Source of the DNA: Siphonodentalium dalli
Taxonomy: Eukaryota; Mollusca; Scaphopoda; Gadilida; Siphonodentaliidae
DNA length: 64,000 nucleotides
Direction of reading: 5' to 3'
Assembly (NCBI GenBank): GCA_032622095.1
Contig: CP136066.1
Location: 131,719,917-131,783,916, forward strand
Positions 1-10,113 of this stretch are shown one piece after another; the first letter of the stretch is position 1, and every line of letters starts with the position of its first letter. Made by a program: the position numbers and the translations under genes. The notes under the pieces were generated by a model. The model did no database searches. It saw only the letters and a list, made by a program, of their open reading frames with translations, and was not told the origin of the DNA.

Positions 1-2153
1 GACTTTGCGATGAGTTGTCCTGCAACCGTGTAAAGGTGCTTATCTTGTGGGAACAGTTTACAGGATTTCCAAAGTCTAGACATGGAAAGAGAAGGTTGAA
101 TAGATTGAAAAATGCTGAGGTTTACATTAGATTTCACTTTACAACGCCAATCTTCTGTATATAGTTCATCAAGTTTATTTTTGACCATCCGTTTCCAGCT
201 AAAGCGCGAGGGAAATTTGTATTCGCGCGAAAATGTTTGAAGCACAGTTGCGAGTTCTGTTTTCTCGAGAATTTGTGTGACGTCTTTAAAGAAAGAACTG
301 CCAATATTTCCAACTAGGTTAAACTCATGCATTCTAAATAAGAACACTTGTTTGGCAGTTTTTCTCGGATCAGCTCTGCACAAAGCTCCAAGGAATGACA
401 GCTTGCGTTGGTCGATGTGATAACTTATCGATTTGATACCACATAGTCCTTGTGCGATGCATGTACTTGTTCGAACGGGCAAGCCTTGGAAATTTTTGAT
501 GCAACATCTATGTGCCTTCTCAAGCTTTCCTCTTTCTGAGTTGGAAATGTTCCAGAGTAGTTCTGAGCCATATAAACCGGCTGGTAATACCATTGATTGA
601 TATATTTTTGTGCTGGTCATTGGTGTCATTCCACCGGCATAAACTCCAGCATTTGAAAGTGAAAAATAAGCTGCCTTCAGCTTATCACACACTGTCCCAG
701 ATAGTGCCGAAATGTGCGAAAATTTGCTCAATTTGATTCCCAAATGGACAACGTCCGCTTGGTCTTTTATTTGCGTGTCGCACAGGGACCATGAGCGGTC
801 CGAATTTTTGAATTGTGACATTGATTCATTGAAAACGATGACGACAGTTTTGGATGCATTGTATCTAAATCGCCAAGTAGTACTAAACTGAGTACATATA
901 TCGCACATCATTGGAAGGCCATGTCCTGTGAAGGAAAGGAGAGTCATGTCGTCTGCTTGAGTGGGTGCACAACAATTAGTTGACATCATAGACATGCCGT
1001 GTTTAGAAGCGACGAGCTGACTAATTAGATCATCGATGTATAATGAATACATTAGAGGAGATAACAGGGATCCCTGTCTGGCTCCTTGTAGAACATCGAA
1101 CCATCGGGACAATGTATTATTATATTTCACACAACATTTGATTCCTGTGAAGAGATTGCGCAGCACGTGCCATATGTTACCACGAATACCTTTTAAATAC
1201 AGCTTATACATAAGACCATTTATCCATACGGTGTCGACGGCTTTCTGTGTATCCAGAAAACACGAGTAAAGTTTATTGCCTCCCTCCGTAGCAAATGATA
1301 TGCACTCTTGTACCATATATGAGGCCATCATTGCACTGACACCTTTCTGGAACACGTGTTGGAGAGGGTTAGTCCGAATGAGATGTGCAACATTATTTTG
1401 GAGGCGCGACAGAATAACTTTCTCAAGATATTTATATATGACGGGGAGAATGGTAATGGCTCTGTAGTTATCAAATAAGTGTTTGGGTTTTGTGCCACCT
1501 TTGTGAAGGGGAACCATGATTCCAAGCTTGGATTTATCCGGAACGTGATGAGATTGGAGTATTTTGGTGAACATGTAAGCAGTTCTATGTAGTAATTCAT
1601 CGCCGCCGTAGATTATATGTTCGTAATTTAGTTTGTCAAAACCCTGAGCTTTGTTTTTGGTAAGAATGGCACGCAGCTCCGCGAGCTCTTCGAATGTGAC
1701 AGGATAGCATAGTTTGATATCAATAGGATCGCCGTTTGATCTGAGAGATTCTGTTCTCACAAAATCTTCAACATGTGTATGCCATGAATCACTGAACGTT
1801 TCATTATTTAGTGGTGCGTAAAGACATTCAAAGTACGAAGACCAGGCCTCAGATACTTCTTCCGGAGTACGAATTACCTTACCGGTGTGTTCAAAGTATG
1901 TCGAACAGCTATTTCGATTTCTACGGCGTCTCGAGTTGAATAAGTGAAAAAAAAGTTCCTGATCCATCTCAGCAGTTTGTTCGAGTTCTGCGTCACATTG
2001 TGCCAAATATTGGTGCATTGTGTTCCTATGTTCTGAGCGAAACTGACGTTTGGCGTTTTTGTAGTTGACATACGAAGGGTACCTAGAACCTGTTGGTCTG
2101 CCTTCGGATATCCATTGCAATCTTAGCTCACGCATGTACTTATGACGATTTGA
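1..2153 (-). CDS. LINE ORF2, reverse transcriptase and C-terminal region (partial)
   Basis: From 2153 to base 1 the minus strand is open in the same frame as the upstream endonuclease. Read in order it shows a linker, NKAQGFDKLNYEH, VPLHKGG, DNYRAITILP, motif A as FLDTQKAVDTVW, motif B as GARQGSLLSP, and the catalytic box as QADDM near 945-960 with LLS following. It then runs through the thumb and a long C-terminal part to the left edge without a stop. The product would copy the element RNA at a nicked target. Unusual points are Gln in place of the common Tyr/Phe before the ADD triad, and Val in KAVDTVW where Phe is usual. The reading frame has no stop and continues beyond the window, so this is a young or recently active copy disabled chiefly by the TGA at 2154-2156. 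Confidence 0.85.
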
Positions 2154-3236
2154 TCATTCAGTGTTCCAGTATGGTTTAATATGTTTTTTGTATTTACGTT
2201 TTGGAACCTCCTTATTGGCAGACGCGTGAAGAGCAGAAACCACTCGATCATAATACATGTTTAAAGACTCGTTGTCTGTTATCTCGAAGTCTGGAAGACT
2301 TGCTTCTACTCTAGATTTATACCGTTCAATTGATTCTGGATCACGTGAAAAGGATTTCCATTTGTATTGTATGCACGGATTTAAAAGAATGCTTCCGGTT
2401 TCGGATTGAACGTTCAAGCCTAAACTAGCATGCACGGGGCGATGGTTTGAAACGTTCAGCGAACAATCATCAAACACAGAAGCTGAAACAACGTTATGAA
2501 CATCAGACTCTGAAACAATAATATGGTCAATTGTTGAGTAAGCTGCGCCACCAGGGGCGACGAATGTTGGAATTGTTGCACCATGAATGCGGCCATCCAT
2601 CAGAGACACGAAATGAGTCTGGTTTAAAAGTTGTTTAAATGACTTATCTCTTGAGTTTCTATCAACTAGGTCTGCATTAAAGTCGCCCATAACAATCACT
2701 GATCCCAGGGTGGAGTACTCTCTTATTATTCCTTTAATTTTGGATATGTAGCTTTTATAAAAAGCAATTTTGTAATTGCTAGAAGGGAGATAAATTTGAA
2801 ATATGTAGATGAATTTAGATTTGGATAGCTGAAACTGAATACCTATTATTCTGTCATCTTCTAGTTCGATAACCGAGATACTTCGGGAATGTTTCCTATG
2901 CCACATAATGCCTACGCCACCCTTTGGGCGGCCTTGTTGCATTGGGAGTCTCTGTGAATAGTCGCATACAGTATACCCAACGTAGTGTGGACTTATCTCA
3001 TCCACAACATTCGCATTGTGTTCATATAGCCAATGCTCACTCAGACCACAAATGTCAATGGCTTCACTGTTTGTGTTTAGTAGGCTACTCAGGTAGCTTG
3101 CGCTACCCAATAGGCCGGTACAATTCCAAGAAATCAAGTTTAAATTCATTTTGTGTACAACGAGCACAGTCAACACAAGAAGACACAAAAATCTAGGCGC
3201 CGTTATTATCATTATCTGCGCAGGTCTGCGTGTCAA
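2154..3236 (-). CDS. LINE ORF2, APE-type endonuclease domain
   Basis: This 360-residue open frame encodes an apurinic-like endonuclease that would nick target DNA for target-primed reverse transcription. The domain proper begins near the second methionine (residue 30, base 3149) with LISWNCTG, the N-terminal strand carrying the catalytic Asn. It continues through GLSEHWL (metal-binding Glu) and VIVMGDFNADL (catalytic Asp-x-Asn), and ends with a Ser-Asn-His-Arg block (NVSNHRPVH) equivalent to the SDH motif. All active-site positions I can recognise are present. The 29 residues before residue 30 include a hydrophobic stretch of unclear meaning and may be untranslated. The frame ends at a TGA (2156-2154) after KPYWNTE, but RT coding continues in the same frame directly downstream, so this stop is a nonsense mutation rather than a natural terminus. 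Confidence 0.85.
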   Translation of the reverse strand: MTRRPAQIMIITAPRFLCLLVLTVLVVHKMNLNLISWNCTGLLGSASYLSSLLNTNSEAIDICGLSEHWLYEHNANVVDEISPHYVGYTVCDYSQRLPMQQGRPKGGVGIMWHRKHSRSISVIELEDDRIIGIQFQLSKSKFIYIFQIYLPSSNYKIAFYKSYISKIKGIIREYSTLGSVIVMGDFNADLVDRNSRDKSFKQLLNQTHFVSLMDGRIHGATIPTFVAPGGAAYSTIDHIIVSESDVHNVVSASVFDDCSLNVSNHRPVHASLGLNVQSETGSILLNPCIQYKWKSFSRDPESIERYKSRVEASLPDFEITDNESLNMYYDRVVSALHASANKEVPKRKYKKHIKPYWNTE

Positions 3237-3383
3237 TTGTTAACGGGTTTAGTTTATCAATACAAGTACCAATCACCAATATCGTGCAAGTAAACAGCGA
3301 TCGCCAACGCGAGAACAATCTGTGGACAATCGTAATATCACGATACCTTGGATCACTGATTGTACAAGTGTTTTATATAACGG

Positions 3384-3719
3384 TTATTTCCATTCACTGT
3401 ATGCCCGTTCTGACAACCATGGGCGACATATGACGTTTCTGGGCCAGAAGAATGGTTTTCTCAAAATGTCCTCGTGCTTATCACGTACATTTATCCTCGC
3501 TGAGAAGTTGCCATCATTTTTCTCAACCATCCTCACAACGGAGAACTGAATTTTCCTGGCTGTCAAGTAACGTTCAATCGTATGTCTGGACACATCGCTC
3601 GGAAAGTTTCCCAGATAGAATCGCACTGTCTTGATTGGTTCGGTGTTACGGCGAATCGGGGCTGCTTTTCCATCGCTGTCTGCAAACTGTCTTCGTGAGT
3701 CAAGGGTATCGTATTGGTT
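3384..3719 (-). pseudogene. LINE ORF1 C-terminal domain fragment
   Basis: The minus strand is open from 3719 (just after a TAA) to a stop at 3384. The recognisable part begins at base 3632 with TVRFYLGNFPSDVSR and goes on through IERYL, FSARINV and FFWPRNVICRPW. That pattern (a short beta-alpha fold starting V-x-F-x-L/I-G-N-x and ending in W-P-x-x-V-x-x-R-x-W) is typical of the C-terminal part of ORF1 proteins of many invertebrate LINEs, which bind RNA or scaffold the ribonucleoprotein. The N-terminal part, where a zinc finger or coiled coil would be expected, is missing: the upstream frame closes at 3722-3720. It lies 147 bases upstream of ORF2 in the same orientation. Confidence 0.6.
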
Positions 3720-3782
3720 TTAAAAAACGGATAAAAAGGCGAACGCTTCTGGCCGCTAAAGCGGGCAGCGGGGTAGAACGTA

Positions 3783-3809
3783 CACGACGTCGTGCCCGCT
3801 ATAGCGGGC
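3783..3809. repeat. Pair of abutting perfect palindromes
   Basis: CACGACGTCGTG (3783-3794) is followed directly by GCCCGCTATAGCGGGC (3794-3809). A related half, GCTAAAGCGGGC, lies about 35 bases to the left (3755-3770). They sit at the presumed 5' end of the minus-strand LINE and may be part of its leader; function unknown. Confidence 0.6.
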
Positions 3810-4034
3810 AGTGGGGGTGAAACAGTTAAGGGGTTTCCTATTACTAAGTTTTACAGGATTATATTGCCAAATTGTTTCAAATTATCGAATAGTTCCTGTC
3901 TTATCTGTGTATAGTAAACACATTGAAAAAAGTAGATATAATCATCTTCGATGGGGCTATACCACACGCGCATGATGGAGATAAAGCTATATAGTTTTTT
4001 AATTTATCGAGATTAAGATCACTATACAGCAGCA

Positions 4035-4567
4035 TCTGATGCTACAATGAAGAATGTTCAGTGTACGTTTACCTGTATTATAGTACCTTGGCATTTTCAC
4101 CTCAATAACATTTTTGAAAGAGTCGGTTTTCAGACATCTCTGCTTTGGGTTTAACTGGTTCCGCTCGCTAACATAGAACGGGGGAAATGTTGCGCGAAAA
4201 CTGGGTGCCGCTCGAAAGGGAATAAAGTTGGTACCATTCCTCAGTTGTAATCTGTAGAAGAAGCTTCTACTTTCTGTGGTAAGGTTTTAATAAATAATTT
4301 GGGGCATTTCCGGTTGCGATTTTATGAAACAGTGTCATTTTTCTTGACGTGTCGGCGTTCAGATACAGTTTGCCAACCCACTTCAGAGAGTAGGCGGACG
4401 TTGGACACGGACCGCGTACAGCCGGAAACTATTCGTGCGGCATCACAATATAAGTTTTCTAATTTTGTGAGATGAAAATCGGCGGCACACGCCCAGACGG
4501 GGTTTGCATATTCTAGAATCGGTCTAATAAACGAGAAGTACATAATTTCTAGAGTGTGGCGATTCAA
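4035..4567 (-). pseudogene. CR1/L2-like LINE, RT C-terminal fragment
   Basis: The minus-strand frame at 4567-4322 reads YFSFIRPILEYANPVW, then AARIVSGCTR and LLSEVGW, the conserved thumb/connection region of CR1/L2-type LINE reverse transcriptases. After a frameshift the downstream frame continues LRNGTNF, then FRATFPPFYVSERNQL and finally PRYYNTGKRTLNILHC, the conserved C-terminal segment. It ends at a TAA near 4012-4020. The catalytic RT core is absent, so this is a dead 3' fragment. It belongs to the same clade as the fragments at 15227-17060 and 30127-32292, which share the G-N/K-R-x-LNI-x-HC-x-IR block. Confidence 0.8.
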
Positions 4568-6160
4568 TATGTTCTTTATGCTCTAACTCCTATTTTGGGA
4601 ACCTGCCCTGGCATGTGGGGAGTGATTGACACAAGCACCCGATTGATGGTCCGACGAATTTAGAGGTTCTGAATGAATACAACCTTGTCGATACATTGAT
4701 GTTACCCATTTGTGGGTGTAAACCGCCACTATCGCTGAAATGTTATAGAACTTTGTTGTGGCAAACTTAAAACAAAAAACGCTAAATATTTAAATTAGCC
4801 CACGAGTACTCAAATTTCAGTAATGTTATTGTGTGCGCTGATTGGCTCCTTTAAAACATTTATCTTTGCACGTAAGCTGCCTTTTTGATAGGCATTATTT
4901 AATTGGCTTATAGCCGTCGTGTGACCGCGTTAGCTTCCATGTGACTGCACGTGATGTTTACATCGTTCTAAATTTAACTGCATTTAACAACAACAAACCG
5001 GTTATCATGAAGTCGCTGCTCCACACGGTAAAGTACTCGTCGTGAGTGCATAAATAATTTTACTTCCTAAATATGACAATGTCTCATATCCACACGTTTC
5101 AATGAAAATTGACAAACACGGGATGAATTTGTCCGTGTAATTGTAAAGTTGGAATTGTAGATATGTGATCATCCGTCACTGCGCGGCGTCAGTTCATTGT
5201 TTACGGTGTTGTTGTTGACACTGAAGCTCTTGTGAATTACACTGGTGCATACAGTACATGTACATGTATATCCTCTCTTGTAAATGTACATGCATGTGCT
5301 TTGTAACAATCAGATTCAGAAACTGTCAACTGGATTGTCAACATTATAATAGTAATAGCTGCTCGTTGAGTCGTTGTTGTTGTTATTATTGTCACTATTG
5401 ATTGATATCGAAGCTTGTGTTAATTGCACCTGTATCCTCCCGTGTCAGTAAATGTGCCAGTGTTTTGATACTAAGTCACAACACTGCAATTTCAACATCA
5501 GCACTGCGTCGAATGAAGTCAGACCCCGGGCGGCGGATCATGCCCTGATTGACATGAATCTCTACTCTCGAATTTATTGGAAATTGTTAATGATTAAGCC
5601 GGTATTCGCAGAATTTAAACTTTTCCGGTTATCAAAGGAACCGAAATCAGACCGTCTTATCAACTGTCCACAATCGAAAAGGTAACAGTTTCCCAAAAAA
5701 AAACAATAATTTGCTATCAACGATAAATTAAAAAATGGCGAAGAAATGAGCTGATTGCTAAAGGGGTAACTTAACACCGGAATGAGATTTACGTACCGTA
5801 TTTATGATAATTCGCACGGTCCCGCATAACACACAATGAATGCCGCATTACTAATACATATTAAATATCAGCAGAGTAAGATTCAGTCATACTGTATGGA
5901 ATCATTGTCGTATATAATATGGTCGCCGATAAATATACTATTGAATTTTGACGGCATGACTTTGAATCACGAAAATATTTAATTTAGACAATTTTCATGG
6001 GCACATAAAATAACGGTATAGGACCGTCAAACTGGTGAAACGGTATGGGACCGTCGATTATGACGGCCCGAAACCGTCGAACCGACAGTAATTTCTAACA
6101 GTGTATGGGCCTCTGAAAATGTCCCAGAATCTCTACTTTTCGTTTTTTGGAAGACTCAAT
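4568..6160. other. No recognisable gene
   Basis: AT-rich DNA. Short ACATGTACATGTAT runs occur near 5258-5272. A small cluster at 6010-6090 repeats GGTATGGGACCGTC-like words and their complements. No ORF here resembles a known protein. Confidence 0.5.
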
Positions 6161-6167
6161 CTGAACC

Positions 6168-6582
6168 ATGATAATGGTCGCCGCTCTAGTTGTGGCATCT
6201 CTGCTTTTGGCGAATCCAAGTCCAGTGTCCGAAGCACATACAATGTCTAGCATTTCAATTCTGCACTATAATATTCGAAGCATAAGGCACAAATTGAAAA
6301 AAATGATGGATGCAATAGATGATTTTGATATTCCATGTTTCTCCGAAACACATATATAGATGATTCATTCCCAGACGACAAGCTTGAAATTCCCAATTTT
6401 TCAGTACCCATACGACATAACAAGTCAAACTCAAAAGGTGGACTTACCGTTTATTTTGCGCAAGGCATAGCATTTGCCTTCCCTCGATTTGATGACGACA
6501 TACTTTGGTTCGAGGTAAACTCGTTTACCCGCAACAAGTTTTTGTTATGCGTTACACATCGTTCCAAAGCGAATGTATTTAA
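6168..6582 (+). pseudogene. CR1/L2-like LINE endonuclease, N-terminal part with decayed 2A-like leader
   Basis: The frame starts with ATG at 6168 (a second ATG at 6174) and a hydrophobic leader VAALVVASLLL, then ANPSPVSEAHT, then the endonuclease start SISILHYNIRSIRHKL, then FDIPCFSETHI. The first frame stops at 6359. The coding signal shifts frame near 6350 and continues DDSFPDDKLEIPNFSVPIR, then SKGGLTVYFAQG, DDILWFEV and NKFLLCVTHRS to about 6582. The protein would have been the EN domain of ORF2. NPSP after the hydrophobic run looks like a mutated NPGP of 2A-like leaders reported in CR1-like LINEs. The domain is interrupted here by insertions and resumes at 7630. It is dead: one frameshift plus interruption. 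Confidence 0.8.
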
Positions 6583-6727
6583 GAAATAAATACACGGTGT
6601 AGAGGTGTGTATGGTCAAGTTGTACCACAAAAAACTGATTGTAGGACGACGCGTAGCGGAGTCCTACAATCAGTTTTTTGTGGTACAACTTGACCATACA
6701 CACCGATACACCGTGTATTTATTTCTT
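6583..6727. repeat. Near-perfect long hairpin (MITE-like)
   Basis: Arms of about 65-70 bases, starting AAGAAATAAATACACGGTGT and ending with its complement, are separated by a loop of about 10 bases around GACGCGTAGC (6652-6661). The arms include GTGTGTATGGTCAAGTTGTAC and its complement with very few mismatches, suggesting recent origin or gene conversion. The hairpin sits exactly where the LINE endonuclease coding is broken. Confidence 0.85.
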
Positions 6728-7629
6728 TTGTAATACGACTGAAAGTTTATGGTCACAATTCGACTGAATAGTCAACGAAATACTGCGCTTTTTCGGTCTC
6801 AGGTGAGAAAACATTTCGTGGTGTAATTCGTGTTGGGCGTACTCGATTTCTTTGAATGGAGTACTCTAGTAATGTCTTGTCTTGTTATGAAATTCCCCCG
6901 TTGACTTTTCGAGGCACCTCTTCTAGAAATAATCGTTGTGATTGGCTAAAAAAGGATGTGTTTTCAGCGGCGCCCGTGCGTTTCATTTAAATTGTATAGG
7001 ACATACGATTGCGATCATTTCTGTTTTGAACGTTGTTGGGACAACATGAATATATGATCATCGACTATGGACCAATTTCCTTATACAAAGCGATCTAAAT
7101 GATCTAGTTTACTAGACTAATCTTATTCCCCTTCTGTACTTATTCCCCTTCTGTACTGGTGAACAAACGCTTTCATTTTCAACTTGATTCCGAAATATCG
7201 AATATGATCGAGATTCGAATCGACGAATGCACAGCCCGGCCCCATGGATTTATTTTGTCATTTAATATACTTATTAAGTAACTTTCTTTGGTCGTAACAT
7301 ATATCAATATACCATAACATCATTTGGACCATATTCATTGGCAACCAAACTGGTTTCAAGCGACAAATCGCTAGAAAATTCGCAAGATTGTCAAGATGTA
7401 GCAAAATTCAAAGGGTTGCGGGTGTACTCCGTTGATGCCCCGTTTGCGCGGAGTTAGAAAAGACGGGAAAAGTCGCGTGCGCGATCTGAATAAACCGATT
7501 TTTTTCGTGGTACAATTGGAAAAAGTAGAATTGTACCACAAAACTGGAACGAGATAGCCATGGTAACTCGGGCCACTGGCCAATCAGGACATGGCTTTTA
7601 AGCATAGTTAGGCAGGGTCGTATTACAAA
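6727..7629. mobile_element. 903-bp segment with 13-bp terminal inverted repeats
   Basis: The segment begins TTTGTAATACGAC (6727-6739) and ends with its exact complement GTCGTATTACAAA (7617-7629). It lies between the two halves of a LINE endonuclease, so it is an insertion. No transposase is visible. Near its right end (7500-7550) a second small inverted repeat, GTGGTACAATT...AATTGTACCAC, echoes a word in the neighbouring hairpin at 6583-6727. The two units may therefore be parts of one composite insertion. Superfamily not assigned. Confidence 0.55.
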
Positions 7630-7730
7630 TCTGATTATTGGAATTCCCTTTTTGTGTTGTTGGAAAGTGCTCTTGATTTAAATCCATCCATTGTACTTGT
7701 CGGCGAATTGAACTGTGACCTCCGTAAACC
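7630..7730 (+). pseudogene. LINE endonuclease, continuation of the 6168 fragment
   Basis: Reads DYWNSLFVLLESALDLNPS followed by IVLVGELNCDLRKP on the plus strand. It is the direct continuation of the endonuclease at 6168-6582. It aligns with YWESLL...LNPSIVVVGDLNCDLLKP in the related copy at 35696-36275. The catalytic Asp-x-Asn has become Glu-Leu-Asn (GELN versus GDLN). It stops at the insertion point of an L1-like LINE; TAAACC (7725-7730) is repeated at 15227-15232. Confidence 0.85.
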
Positions 7731-7752
7731 TTTTTTTTTATTATTTTTTTTA

Positions 7753-8143
7753 TTTGAATAAACATACATCAATGAAGGAATGAAAATATAAACAGAGGTA
7801 CACATAATTATATATCAAGTGACATTCTTCCAATTCGCTCACATCTCACGCAGTTCATTTTCACGTCTTCCGTACACCATATGCACTCCCAGTATAATAA
7901 TAAATCGTATTGGAATAAATCGAATATATATTCATTTTTATATATTAATTCAGATTTTAGATCCTTGAAATGTGTTCCCGTGTACGGCGTATCGGTACGA
8001 CATCTAACCATAGACGGCATTGTGATATTGGCGGGGGTGGGGGTATCGTGTTTTCGGGAATATTAACTAAGTGAGTTTTCGAATTGGTGAAGAGATAATT
8101 TCCAGGACACTCAAGTTGATTGGTGTTGACTCGTGGGTACATA
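7753..8143 (-). other. 3' UTR of the L1-like LINE
   Basis: Non-coding tail between the ORF2 stop near 8144 and the poly(A). It matches the plus-strand tail at 58361-58781 over nearly its whole length (shared words such as ACATTCCTTCATTGATGTAT and GTGAGCGAATTGGAAGA), which identifies both as 3' ends of one family. Confidence 0.8.
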
Positions 8144-8672
8144 TTATACATGTAAAGCCTTTTCTAAAAGGAACCAGTTTTTTGAAAATTCTTCTTGTTT
8201 CGATTGGCATCGTGCGGTATACTTCTCACATTGGTATCTATAATTCAACTCTTTGAGGAAAACATTTAGCGATAAGTTAATTGGCTTGAATTTATTCCTG
8301 TATATGTATTGTTTAATTAGGAGCCATATCATGTTAGTTGTAAAGTTCGGATCCGTTGGTGAAGAGCCGAGAATCATTGTCATTTGTTGGGGACAGAGAT
8401 CAATGCTGTTAATTTTACCCCATTCGCCGAGTTCCTTTATGAATTCCTGAACATGCGCACAATTCCAAAATATGTGGGAGATGTCTTCTGTCTCGCTTTT
8501 ACATCTGTCACATTTATCATCTTGTCGTAAATTGGACATTTTGAGAAACTTATTAGTTGATAATATTCGTGAATTTATTCGGAATTGTAGCCATTGCAGC
8601 TTTGTGTCCGGCGTCGTGAGAAATGGAAGTTTATCCAGTTTACACCAATTAATTATTTTGTCGGGGAAATAA
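8144..8672 (-). pseudogene. L1-like ORF2 C-terminal zinc-knuckle region
   Basis: Open from about 8672 to the stop at 8144 on the minus strand. It shows LQWLQFRINSRIL, TNKFLKMSN, then CDRCKSETEDISHIFWNC, a Cys-x2-Cys...His-x4-Cys cluster found at the C-terminus of L1-type ORF2 proteins and thought to bind nucleic acid. Upstream (8950-8673) the same protein continues in other frames (GGYPLNDMLDNNGCFL, then FIKLLKNC). That stretch is broken by a TGA at 8819-8817 and by frameshifts near 8950 and 8670, so the ORF2 is dead. Confidence 0.85.
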
Positions 8673-8950
8673 CACTTGCCATTTTCTGTGTGCTACAGTA
8701 GAAGTTGGAATGTCGATTAAAATTTTATAAAAGTCTTGTCCTCCTCGACAGTTTTTAAGCAATTTAATGAAATTATTTCGTAAAAGGGGGGGGTGAATAT
8801 TCGAGTTATAGGCTGTTCAAATTTGGTGTTGGATGTTATTAAGGGTGATGAAGTTTGTGTGTATGTTATAGACCCTTAATAAATCGTCTCGTGTAAGAAA
8901 ACAACCATTATTGTCCAGCATATCGTTTAAAGGATAACCCCCTTTTCTCG

Positions 8951-10113
8951 TCAGGAGGTGAAATTTATTACTTTTCCGTACTGCTTTATATTTGGGTTAT
9001 TCCATAACGTACATGCTGATATTTTGCGATTGTTTCTATCTTTCTCTATAAATTTTGTAAATGCCATGAGGACATCATGCCAAAAAAGATTGGTTAATTT
9101 CTTTGCCTGTTTTTCTATGTAAGGATAGTCATAAGTAAGGAACATAGGGTCATCAAATAAAGGTATATCTATTAATGGAGTCCACTTGGCACTTTTTGTC
9201 ACGAGGCGCCTAACCCAAGTTATTTTCATGGACATCATAAAATGGTTTACATCAACCATTTTTAATCCGCCATTCTTAATATCCTGACATATAACTTTGC
9301 GTTTGACTCTATCACGCTTCGAATTCCAAAGAAAATTAAAGAGCGTTGTGTCAAGATTTTTCATAAAAACATTACCGGGATTTGGGAGCGCTACAAAACG
9401 GTGTGTTAATTTTGGGAGTATTAGTGATTTCATCACAGTTATTCGACCAATGGGTGTAAGTAACCGGTGTTTCCATATTTCTATCAAACGTTTGACTTCA
9501 CCAAGTTTTCTATCATAATTTATATTCATTTTCTCAAGGTTGGTATCAAAGTGTATTCCAAGGAGATTGAAAGTACTATCAAATTTTAGTCCAAGGTCTG
9601 GGCACATAATATATGTACGTTCCGTGTAAGATCCAATCCACGACGCCTGACACTTGCTGGTGTTAATTTTCAGGCCTGAATAATACGCAAATAAGTTTAA
9701 AACAGTATATACTTCCCTAAGACTTTCTTCGCTGCCGTCTGAGAAGAGCGTCGTGTCGTCTGCATACTGTGTAATTTTGTATTCTAAATTGCCGAGGTTG
9801 ATACCTTTAATGCGGTCATTAGATTTTATCATAATAGCTAAGATTTCCGCGCATATCAAAAAAATATACGGCGAGACTGGGTCACCCTGTCGACAGCCAC
9901 GATGTAGTTTGAAACTCTGAGATATATGTCCATTTATTAAAATAGATGAGTTAATATTTGTAAAAAATATAGAAATCCACCTTTTCATGTCTTCGCCAAA
10001 ATTAAAAAGGTTAAGGCATTTATGTATACATTTCCATAATACTGAATCAAAGGCCTTTTCAAAGTCTAGGAGGAGCAGTAGCCCAGGTTTAGCAGCCAAT
10101 TTTGTCTTGTGAA
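8951..10113 (-). pseudogene. L1-like ORF2 reverse transcriptase core
   Basis: A long open stretch encodes the RT palm and thumb. Visible motifs are LLLLLDFEKAFDSV (motif A, catalytic Asp), LHRGCRQGDPVSPYIF (motif B), QYADDTTLF (motif C, near 9750-9765), SGLKINTSKCQ, and LLGIHFD. All three catalytic aspartates are intact. The open frame extends artificially to 10168, but the real coding ends at 10113, where a hAT-like element was inserted in the codons for IYK/TKLAAKPG. The 3' side breaks by frameshift near 8950. Motif spelling (RQGDPVSPY, YADDTTLF) places it in the L1/Tx1-like group rather than with the CR1/L2-like elements elsewhere in the window. Confidence 0.9.
10106..10113 (+). repeat. 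8-bp target duplication, left copy
   Basis: CTTGTGAA; right copy CTTGTAAA at 11341-11348, one mismatch. An 8-bp duplication is the hallmark of hAT-superfamily insertion. Confidence 0.85.

Larger units (their letters stand above)
1..3830 (-). mobile_element. Non-LTR retrotransposon (LINE), nearly open, runs off left edge
   Basis: Read on the minus strand, three coding pieces lie in LINE order: an ORF1 C-terminal domain (3719-3384), an APE-type endonuclease (3236-2154) and a reverse transcriptase (2153 to the left edge). Endonuclease and RT share one frame and are separated only by a TGA at 2156-2154. The 147-bp gap between ORF1 and ORF2 is normal for such elements. The 5' limit near 3830 is an inference: coding similarity stops at a TAA at 3722-3720, and beyond it lie GC-rich palindromes (CACGACGTCGTG next to GCCCGCTATAGCGGGC, 3783-3809). 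No tail or target duplication can be seen because the 3' end is outside the window. The clade is not certain; EN-RT layout without RNase H suggests the CR1/Jockey side of the LINE tree. Confidence 0.85.

Noticed and set aside
6168-6240. Genuine secreted-protein signal peptide of a host gene
   Set aside because: The hydrophobic leader is directly followed by a LINE endonuclease, and a sister copy has the same arrangement; it belongs to the LINE.
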